From assembly GCF_000308375.1 (NCBI RefSeq), contig NZ_BAFQ01000293.1:1-62756 (forward strand): a stretch of 62,756 bases of DNA, written 5' to 3'. The stretch comes from Nocardia aobensis NBRC 100429 (GTDB taxonomy: Bacteria > Actinomycetota > Actinomycetes > Mycobacteriales > Mycobacteriaceae). Below are positions 57,057-62,756 of the stretch, piece by piece. The translations under genes were made by a program, and so were the position numbers. Below the pieces are notes generated by a model. It saw only the letters and a list, made by a program, of their open reading frames with translations, did not search any database and was not told the DNA's origin. Within the stretch, counting starts at the first letter, position 1. Every line of letters starts with the position of its first letter.

Positions 57057-58254
57057 ACACTTTTCCGCCTTTCATCACGAATCGCACGTCCTGGGTCACG
57101 GTGATGTCGGCGACGGGATTGCCCGGCACACCGATGATGTCGGCGAGCAGGCCGGGGGCCACCCGGCCGCGGTCGTCGGCGTCGATGAGTTCGGCGGCGT
57201 CGACCGTGCCCGCCCGCAACACGTCGATCGGTTTCAGTCCGCGTTCGACCAGCGCCACCAGTTCGTCGGCGTTGCGGCCGTGCGGGATGGCGGGCGCATC
57301 GGTGCCGACCGCGATGCGCACCCCGGCGTCGTAGGCGGCCTTGACCGACAGGCGCGCCTTCGGGAACATTTCCGCGGCCTTGGCCTGCAGCGCCGGATCG
57401 GCCTTGGAGACGTCCATGGCGTCGGCCAGGCGGGTGGTGGGCACCAGCCACGTGCGGGCGGCGACCATCTGCGCGATGGTTTCGTCATCGATCAGGAAAC
57501 CGTGTTCGATGCAGTCGATTCCGGCGGCGATGGCGTGGCGCACTGCCTCCGCGCCATGGGTGTGTGCGGCGACCTTGAGTCCGCGCCGATGCGCCTCGTC
57601 GACGATCGCGCGCAGTTCCTCGTCCGAATAATGTTGTGCGCCAGGGGCTCCGGTGAGCGACATGACGCCACCCGATACGCAGATCTTGATCAGCTGGGCG
57701 CCGTACTTGATCTGGTAGCGCACCGCCCTGCGCACCTCGTCGACACCGTTGGCGATGCCCTCCTCGATGCTGAGGTGCAAGACGTCGGGCATGAACGCGG
57801 AGAACATGGTCGGATCCAGATGACCGCCGGTGGGCGTGATGGCGTGCCCGGCCGGCACGATCCGCGGACCGTCCACCCATCCCTTGTCGATCGCCTTGCC
57901 CAGCGCCACATCCAGCAGATAGCCACCGGTTTTGACGAACAGGCCCAGATTGCGTACGGTGGTGAACCCCGCGCGCAGCGTACGGCGGGCGTTGCCCACC
58001 GCGCGCAGCACCCGCGTAGCCGGATCGTCGGTGACGCTGGAGGCCAGCCCGGTTTCCCCGCGCCCGCCCATGAGCAGGTTGACTTCCATATCCATCAGGC
58101 CGGGCAGGAGCACCAGATCGCCGAGATCGAGGACCTCGCCCTCGGGTTCGCCGCCCACGCCGACGATGCGGTCGTCTGCCACGCGGACCACACCGGGCCG
58201 GATGATCTCCCCGGAGTCGATGTCGAGGACTCCGGCGGCCTTCAGCGTCAGCAT
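57043..58254 (-). CDS. amidohydrolase-superfamily protein lacking the HxH metal motif
   Basis: A 403-residue amidohydrolase (TIM-barrel). The fold pattern is intact: small beta domain, VLLPGLMDMEVNLLMGG, Lys190 (LIKICVSGG, the possible carbamoylated Lys), AAHTHGAEAVRHAI (H231/H233), CIEHG (H251) and VGTDAP (D319). The first metal ligands, normally H-x-H after PG-x-x-D, are E57-V-N59 here. The enzyme may use one metal or a changed chemistry. It is in the Rieske operon and may hydrolyse a ring or C-N/C-O bond of the pathway. Substrate unknown. Start ATG 58254. Confidence 0.87.
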   Translation of the reverse strand: MLTLKAAGVLDIDSGEIIRPGVVRVADDRIVGVGGEPEGEVLDLGDLVLLPGLMDMEVNLLMGGRGETGLASSVTDDPATRVLRAVGNARRTLRAGFTTVRNLGLFVKTGGYLLDVALGKAIDKGWVDGPRIVPAGHAITPTGGHLDPTMFSAFMPDVLHLSIEEGIANGVDEVRRAVRYQIKYGAQLIKICVSGGVMSLTGAPGAQHYSDEELRAIVDEAHRRGLKVAAHTHGAEAVRHAIAAGIDCIEHGFLIDDETIAQMVAARTWLVPTTRLADAMDVSKADPALQAKAAEMFPKARLSVKAAYDAGVRIAVGTDAPAIPHGRNADELVALVERGLKPIDVLRAGTVDAAELIDADDRGRVAPGLLADIIGVPGNPVADITVTQDVRFVMKGGKVYVQK

Positions 58255-58258
58255 CGGC

Positions 58259-58600
58259 CTACACCACCGTCTCGCGCACGAGATCCAGATAGGCCGCGCC
58301 CGAATCGGGCACCCGGGGCTGCTTCCACACCTCGACCGGAAACGACACCATGATCAGCGACTGCATCAGATGTGTCAGATACCGTGCGTCGTCGGGCATG
58401 TCGTCGAGCGGGAACTGATCCAGATAGTCGAGCGCCTCCTCGAGCCGGGGAAATGCGGCGTCGTAGAACGCTTGCATCTGCGCCATATCGGAGGCGAGCC
58501 GCTTGCGATAGCGTTCGGGCTCGGTATCGATGATCCAGTCGGAGAACTTCTCCAGTTCGGTGAATTCCCCGGGCAGTTTCTTCGTCTCAGACGTCGGCAT
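58259..58600 (-). CDS. small hypothetical protein of the Rieske operon
   Basis: A 113-residue, acidic, helical protein: LPGEFTELEKFSDWIIDTEPERYRKRLASDMAQMQAFYDAAFPRLEEALDYLDQFPLDDMPDDARYLTHLMQSLIMVSFPVEVWKQPRVPDSGAAYL. No family was recognised. The ATG at 58600 follows AGGAG and lies 14 bp inside the end of the Rieske gene, so translation is coupled; the two are likely to work together. A possible role is as an accessory or small subunit of the oxygenase, though it has no beta-subunit-like pattern. Confidence 0.75.
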   Translation of the reverse strand: MPTSETKKLPGEFTELEKFSDWIIDTEPERYRKRLASDMAQMQAFYDAAFPRLEEALDYLDQFPLDDMPDDARYLTHLMQSLIMVSFPVEVWKQPRVPDSGAAYLDLVRETVV

Positions 58601-59852
58601 CGCGGTACTCCTGAACTTTGCGCTGCGCGACATGATGCAGATGCCGCAGCAGGACTTCCTGGTCGTTGAGCGGGAATTCCTTGACGACACCGGTTTCCAG
58701 CATCGTCTGGGTGGCCTCCAAGGTGTTGGCGTCCTGCAACGCGTATTCCTTGAACGTCACGCCCGCCAATTCCTGGCGCAGCCGTTCGCGGGCGTTCTCG
58801 GGAGGTACGAAATACAGATTCGCCTCGAAGATGTGCGTGCGCACCGAGGTCGGCCACCAGTTGTAGGTGAGGAACCAGCCCGGCGCCCAGACCAGGATCG
58901 CGAAATTGGGAAATACATCGAATTCGTCCACGCCCCAGGCGCGATGGCCGGACGGATTGATACCGGCGGGCATGGGATCCAGCCCCTCGATATCGGGCCG
59001 GTCCCACGGTCCGAACAGGCCCGAGCGCAGCACCCGCTCGATCGGCTTGACCATGCCGAGGTCCTTCGGCGGTGCCATACCGCCCCACGAGGACACCATC
59101 GAATGCGGAGTGTCGATCTGATAGTGCAGTGCCTCGAAGCCGACGTCGGCCAGTTTGTCGGCCTCGTCCTTCACCGCTTGTTTCATATGCAGGATCGGCG
59201 CGTGGTAGAACTCGGCGAACGCGTCGATGAACAACTTCCAGTTGCTGCCCACCTCGGCCTTGTAGCTGTAGACCTCGGTGAATTCGTGGAAGGGAAATCC
59301 CTCCAGTCCCTTCACCATCGGGCCGAGATAATCCTGCAGCGGCGGGGCCTCGGGATCGACATTGACGAAGATGAAACCCTCCCACACTTCGCAGCGCACA
59401 TCGGCGAGGCCGTAGTCGGCCTTGTCCATGCCGAAGAATTCCTTCTCCTGCTGGACGAAGGTGCAGGTGCCGTCGAGGTTGTAGCGCCAGGCGTGGTACT
59501 TGCAGGTGAACTGCCGGCAGGTGCCGGAGGTCTCCTCGTTCGGGAAGTCGTCCCACACGAGTTTGTTGCCGCGGTGGCGGCAGATGTTGTGGAAGGCGCG
59601 GATCACGTCGTCGGTGCCGCGCACGATGATCAGCGAGGTGCCGATGCAGGCCAGTTCCTTGGTGAAGTAGCTGCCCTTACGCGGCAGCAGCACGTCGCGG
59701 CCGACGCACAACCAGCTCTTGCGGAAGATGGCGTTGCGCTCGTCCTCGTAGAACTGCGGGTCGATCGAATCGGTGTAGTCGACGGTGCCGGTCCCCAGTT
59801 CGGGATAGTGCTCGGTCCAGCTTCCGGCGGCTGGTTTGCTGAAGTGCGGCAA
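58587..59852 (-). CDS. Rieske-type ring-hydroxylating oxygenase, large subunit
   Basis: A 421-residue Rieske oxygenase alpha subunit. The [2Fe-2S] ligands are C91, H93, C117 and H120 (ICRHRGNK ... CKYHAW). The mononuclear iron site contains NWKLFIDAFAEFYHAPILH with H217 and H222. The residue three before the first His, usually a bridging Asp, is E214; a Glu there is known for carnitine/betaine-type monooxygenases. It hydroxylates or demethylates an unknown substrate with O2 and electrons from a reductase, plausibly 28337-29353. It is the second gene of the operon behind operator E. Confidence 0.93.
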   Translation of the reverse strand: MPHFSKPAAGSWTEHYPELGTGTVDYTDSIDPQFYEDERNAIFRKSWLCVGRDVLLPRKGSYFTKELACIGTSLIIVRGTDDVIRAFHNICRHRGNKLVWDDFPNEETSGTCRQFTCKYHAWRYNLDGTCTFVQQEKEFFGMDKADYGLADVRCEVWEGFIFVNVDPEAPPLQDYLGPMVKGLEGFPFHEFTEVYSYKAEVGSNWKLFIDAFAEFYHAPILHMKQAVKDEADKLADVGFEALHYQIDTPHSMVSSWGGMAPPKDLGMVKPIERVLRSGLFGPWDRPDIEGLDPMPAGINPSGHRAWGVDEFDVFPNFAILVWAPGWFLTYNWWPTSVRTHIFEANLYFVPPENARERLRQELAGVTFKEYALQDANTLEATQTMLETGVVKEFPLNDQEVLLRHLHHVAQRKVQEYRDADV

Positions 59853-59856
59853 GGGA

Positions 59857-60387
59857 TTACCTCTCGTGATCGGGCTGGATGCCGAAGGTGTTGAAGGCCA
59901 TCGCGACCATGGCGTAGCCGCCGACGGTGAAGACCAGATCCATGCGCTGGCGTTCGTCGAGATAGTCGCTCAACGCGGCCCAGGTGGTGTCCGACAGCTG
60001 CGACTTCTCGTCGAGTTCGTCGACCGCCGCGAGCAGCAGCCGATCGAACTCGCCGGTGAGCCGACCGTCGCGTATCCCGTCGACATCGGCGTCGGACAGA
60101 CCGGTCGAGTCGGCCATCGCGACATGGTGGGCCCATTCGTAGGCGCACTGGCGGCGGTGCGCGACGCGCAGGATCGCGATCTCGCGCACGCGTGGCGGCA
60201 AGGTGGATCGGAACAGCAGATAGACGCCGAAGCCGAGATACGCCTCGGCCAGGTCCGGATGCCTGGCCAGAGCCGACATCGCGGGTCCGGCGCCGTCGGG
60301 ATTGCGCCGAGCACGTGGCAGCAGAGCGGCCAGGGCGCCGCGGGTCCGATCGTCCCATTGATCGGCCGGCAGGGGCGGCAGGCGCAT
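59857..60387 (-). CDS. carboxymuconolactone decarboxylase-like (CMD/AhpD) protein
   Basis: A 176-residue helical protein of the CMD/AhpD superfamily: PPRVREIAILRVAHRRQCAYEWAHHVAMADSTGLSDADVDGI (the family's active-site helix pair), with the EWAHH region typical of the CMD subgroup. It lacks the two-Cys motif of AhpD peroxiredoxin reductases. It might act on a lactone or peroxide intermediate; the activity is unproven. It is the first gene of a seven-gene operon. The ATG at 60387 follows GAGGAGGAGAGG, and operator E lies 21 bp upstream. Confidence 0.87.
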   Translation of the reverse strand: MRLPPLPADQWDDRTRGALAALLPRARRNPDGAGPAMSALARHPDLAEAYLGFGVYLLFRSTLPPRVREIAILRVAHRRQCAYEWAHHVAMADSTGLSDADVDGIRDGRLTGEFDRLLLAAVDELDEKSQLSDTTWAALSDYLDERQRMDLVFTVGGYAMVAMAFNTFGIQPDHER

Positions 60388-60407
60388 CCTCTCCTCCTCT
60401 CATTCAG

Positions 60408-60422
60408 GAGAATGACATTCTC
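60408..60422. promoter_or_regulatory. regulon operator, site E
   Basis: GAGAATGACATTCTC, perfect 6-bp arms extended by one G/C pair. It lies 21 bp upstream of the first gene of the Rieske operon, in the 295-bp gap (60388-60682) shared with the plus-strand unit. I see no gene in that gap. Confidence 0.8.
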
Positions 60423-60633
60423 CTCAACCGACCAATAGATTTTCACGCCGGGGGCCGACTCGTCAATGTCCACCGGGAATAGATCGAAAGTGGCTGGTCG
60501 GAAGCGGTTCATGCGAGGTGCGTGGAGTGCCCACGGGTCGTGGCTGCCGGCGACGTCGCCCGTTCGGCGAGGCGGGAGAGTAGGGGTGCGGGGCGTCCCG
60601 GATGCAGAAGTAGAAGGTTGATTCTCCAAATAT

Positions 60634-60648
60634 GAGAAGATAGTTTTC
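60634..60648. promoter_or_regulatory. degenerate operator, site F
   Basis: GAGAAGATAGTTTTC, left half GAGAA intact, right half with one mismatch (TTTTC for TTCTC). TTCTC at 60622-60626 forms a second inverted repeat with GAGAA at 60634-60638. It lies upstream of the gene at 60683. Confidence 0.45.
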
Positions 60649-60682
60649 TAGGTGGATAGTCCAGGAAAGAGGAGTCGAGAGC

Positions 60683-60988
60683 ATGGCAGCCCTGCGTCCC
60701 GGTGAACAGCTCGCCAGCACCGTCTGCGGCACCAAGGTGGTAGTGGTGCGCGCGCCCGCCGATGCGGATCCCGTAGTGACTTGCGGTGGAAGCCCTCTGG
60801 TTCCCGCCGCGAGCGCACCACCGGTCGCCCCCGCCGCGGGGGAACCGGTGACCCTGATCGGCAAGCGCTACGTCGACGCCGCCGACACCGTCGAATTGCT
60901 CTGCACCAGTTCGGGTTCCGGCGAACTGAGCTGCGACGGCGCCCCCATGACGATCAAGGCGGCCAAGGCGCTGCCCGCCTCGGACTGA
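60683..60988 (+). CDS. small four-cysteine protein
   Basis: A 101-residue protein beginning MAALRPGEQLASTVCGTKVVVVRAPADADPVVTCGG, then a Pro/Ala linker and GEPVTLIGKRYVDAADTVELLCTSSGSGELSCDGAPMTIKAAKALPASD. Four Cys (15, 34, 73 and 83) stand in two pairs that could bind a metal. I recall similar short proteins beside acyl-CoA dehydrogenases in actinobacterial catabolic clusters, but no function. The ATG at 60683 follows AAAGAGGAG. It starts the unit with an acyl-CoA dehydrogenase and an SDR. Confidence 0.75.
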   Translation: MAALRPGEQLASTVCGTKVVVVRAPADADPVVTCGGSPLVPAASAPPVAPAAGEPVTLIGKRYVDAADTVELLCTSSGSGELSCDGAPMTIKAAKALPASD

Positions 60989-61020
60989 GCGAGTGCGGTG
61001 ACCGGAGAGCAGGAGTGCGC

Positions 61021-62199
61021 ATGTCCGCCGGAATGACCTTCGAGCCGACCGAGGATCAGCAGGTGATCCGCTCGGCCGTGGCCGAACTGTGCCGCAGATT
61101 CGACGACCGCTACTGGATGCGGAAGGACCAGGACCACGAATTCCCCACGGAGTTCTACCAGGCGATCGCCGCCGGCGGCTGGCTCGGCATCACCATTCCC
61201 GAGGAGTACGGCGGCCACGGGCTGGGACTGACCGAGGCGACCATCCTCGCCGAGGAGGTCGCCCGTTCGGGTGGCGGAATGAACGCCGCCACAGCGATCC
61301 ATCTGTCCATCTTCGGCATGCAGCCGGTGGTCAAATACGGCTCCGAGGAACTCAAGCGGCGGACGCTGCCGCGGGTGGCGGCCGGAGACCTGCACGTCTG
61401 CTTCGGTGTCACCGAACCGGGCGCGGGCCTGGACACCAGCCGGATCACGACCTTCGCCCGCCGCGACGGCGACCACTACACCGTCAACGGCCGCAAAGTG
61501 TGGATCTCCAAGGCGCTGGAATCGGAGAAGATCCTGCTGCTGACCCGGACCACCGGCTACGAAGAGGTGACGCGCAAAACCGACGGAATGACCCTGTTCC
61601 TCACCGATATCGACCGTGCGCACATCGATATCCGCCCGATCACCAAGATGGGCCGCAACGCGGTCTCCTCCAACGAGGTGTTCATCGACGATCTGCGGAT
61701 TCCGGTCGCGGACCGAGTGGGCGAGGAGGGCGAGGGGTTTCGCTATCTGCTCGACGGGCTGAATCCGGAACGGATGCTCATCGCCGCCGAGGCACTCGGC
61801 ATCGGGCGCGTCGCGCTGGACCGGGCGGTCAGATACGCCGGTGAGCGCGTGGTCTTCGGACGGCCGATCGGCATGAATCAGGGCATCCAGTTCCCGCTCG
61901 CCGACTCGCTGGCCCATCTGGACGCCGCGGAACTGGTGCTGCGGAAGGCGACCTGGCTCTACGACCACGGGAAACCCTGTGGCCGCGAGGCGAATACGGC
62001 CAAATATCTGTGTGCCGACGCCGGCTTCACCGCCGCCGACCGCGCCATGCAGACCCACGGCGGGATGGGATACGCCGAGGAATATCACGTGGCCCGCTAC
62101 TTCCGCGAGGCGCGCGTCATGCGCATCGCTCCCGTCAGCCAGGAAATGATCTTGAACTACCTGGGTTCGCACACATTGGGATTGCCGAGGAGCTATTGA
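61021..62199 (+). CDS. acyl-CoA dehydrogenase (single-type, isovaleryl-like)
   Basis: A 392-residue acyl-CoA dehydrogenase of full length: EDQQVIRSAVAELCRRFDDRYW, GWLGITIPEEYGGHGLGLTEATILAEEVARSGGGM, CFGVTEPGAGLDTSRITTFARRDGDHYTVNGRKVWIS, and MQTHGGMGYAEEYHVARYFREARVMRIAPVSQEMILNYLG. The catalytic Glu of medium-chain enzymes is missing (APVSQEM), but LNPERM in the preceding helix has Glu where isovaleryl-CoA dehydrogenase carries its base. Substrate probably branched or cyclic. It lies 32 bp after the small four-Cys gene and overlaps the SDR by one base. Confidence 0.92.
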   Translation: MSAGMTFEPTEDQQVIRSAVAELCRRFDDRYWMRKDQDHEFPTEFYQAIAAGGWLGITIPEEYGGHGLGLTEATILAEEVARSGGGMNAATAIHLSIFGMQPVVKYGSEELKRRTLPRVAAGDLHVCFGVTEPGAGLDTSRITTFARRDGDHYTVNGRKVWISKALESEKILLLTRTTGYEEVTRKTDGMTLFLTDIDRAHIDIRPITKMGRNAVSSNEVFIDDLRIPVADRVGEEGEGFRYLLDGLNPERMLIAAEALGIGRVALDRAVRYAGERVVFGRPIGMNQGIQFPLADSLAHLDAAELVLRKATWLYDHGKPCGREANTAKYLCADAGFTAADRAMQTHGGMGYAEEYHVARYFREARVMRIAPVSQEMILNYLGSHTLGLPRSY

Positions 62200-62756
62200 T
62201 GCCGGCACGAGGACTTTTCGATCTGACCGGCCGCGCGGCCATGGTCACCGGCGCCGCGGGCGGCATCGGATCGGCGGTGGCGCAGGCGCTCGCGGCCGCG
62301 GGCGCAGCGGTATTGGTCGCCGATATCGATGCCGCCGCCGCGGCGGCGGTCGCCGACAAGATCGTCGGCGGCGGTGGGCGTGCGGCGAGTTGCGCGCTGG
62401 ACGTATCCGACCGTGCCGCAGCCGATTCCGCGGCCGAGCAGGGCGCGACGCTGGCCGGCGGCACGCTGCACATCGTGGTCAACAACGCCGGTGTGACGGC
62501 GCCCGCGATGTTCGGCGCCACCACCGTGGATTCGATGCGCCGCCTCTACGACATCCATGCGCTGGGCACCTTCAACTGCGCGCAGGCGGCGCTGCCGTAT
62601 CTGCCCACCGACGGCACCGGGCGCATCATCAATGTCACCTCCTCGGCCGGGCTGACCGGAACCCTGGGGCAGGTGAACTATTCGGCCGCCAAGGCCGCGA
62701 TCGTGGGCATCACCAAATCGCTGGCCCGCGAGCTGGCCCGCAAGAACATCCTGGTG
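62199..62756 (+). CDS. short-chain dehydrogenase/reductase, cut by window end
   Basis: The first 186 codons of a classical SDR; the end of the gene is outside the window. Motifs are MVTGAAGGIGSAVAQALAAAGAAVLVADID (nucleotide site), LHIVVNNAGVTAP (NAG), RIINVTSSAGLTG (Ser), and VNYSAAKAAIVGITKSLARELARKNILV (Tyr-x3-Lys). By pattern it resembles FabG/HSD10-type enzymes and probably oxidises a 3-hydroxyacyl-CoA. ATG at 62199 shares one base with the dehydrogenase stop (TGATG). Confidence 0.9.
   Translation, partial: MPARGLFDLTGRAAMVTGAAGGIGSAVAQALAAAGAAVLVADIDAAAAAAVADKIVGGGGRAASCALDVSDRAAADSAAEQGATLAGGTLHIVVNNAGVTAPAMFGATTVDSMRRLYDIHALGTFNCAQAALPYLPTDGTGRIINVTSSAGLTGTLGQVNYSAAKAAIVGITKSLARELARKNILV

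Noticed and set aside
1..62756. tRNA, rRNA, CRISPR array, insertion sequence or prophage
   Set aside because: No cloverleaf-like runs, spaced repeats, transposase or integrase motifs were noticed on either strand.
26172..62756. Cholesterol catabolism (KstR) cluster
   Set aside because: Reductase, dehydrogenase pairs and thiolase are suggestive, but no KstD, Hsa, Mce or cytochrome P450 genes are seen and the palindrome differs from the KstR site as I know it.

Overview
The window is high-GC, densely coded chromosome from a mycolic-acid actinomycete, most likely Nocardia or a close relative. The signs are an Emb-type arabinosyltransferase, F420/deazaflavin enzymes, an MDMPI/DinB-fold (mycothiol-type) protein, an MTB12-like lipoprotein, very GC-rich third codon positions, many GTG starts and several apparently leaderless genes. 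I saw no rRNA, tRNA, CRISPR array, transposase or integrase.

Left part (1-13.9 kb): mixed housekeeping and accessory genes. These are a secreted Ser-rich protein, a DUF4242 protein, an MddA/ICMT-like methyltransferase, a permuted papain-fold protein, a VapBC toxin-antitoxin pair, a sugar ABC importer (binding protein plus two permeases, no ATPase), actinobacterial hypothetical genes, an ArsR regulator with three SRPBCC proteins around it, and a TetR regulator.

14.1-20 kb: a tight six-gene sugar operon. It encodes a DegT aminotransferase, a sugar epimerase, an MGDG/MurG-type glycosyltransferase, an EamA-type transporter, GalE and a NodB deacetylase, several joined by 4-bp overlaps. It looks like a pathway for an amino-sugar glycolipid or glycan of unknown structure. 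Small membrane and secreted proteins, a Mut7-C RNase-like protein and a lone Emb arabinosyltransferase follow (20-25.5 kb).

26-62.7 kb: a large catabolic island for a CoA-activated compound. It holds two acyl-CoA ligases, a CoA-transferase, three two-subunit acyl-CoA dehydrogenase pairs plus a single one, two enoyl-CoA hydratases, a thiolase, TesB, three SDRs, two F420-type LLM oxidoreductases, a Rieske oxygenase, a ferredoxin-type reductase, an amidohydrolase, SnoaL-like and CMD-like proteins, and a MeaB GTPase. Five near-identical 15-bp palindromes (GAGAAT-N3-(A/G)TTCTC), plus two weaker copies, lie in front of its transcription units. One lies beside a TetR gene that is the natural candidate regulator. 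This points to one regulon for an undefined, probably cyclic or branched, carboxylic substrate. The substrate cannot be read from sequence.

Interspersed in the island are a SARP/AfsR-type regulator, a hemerythrin-like protein, CysQ, a two-component system with a DUF4153-like membrane protein, and a HisN-like protein that has lost key metal ligands.
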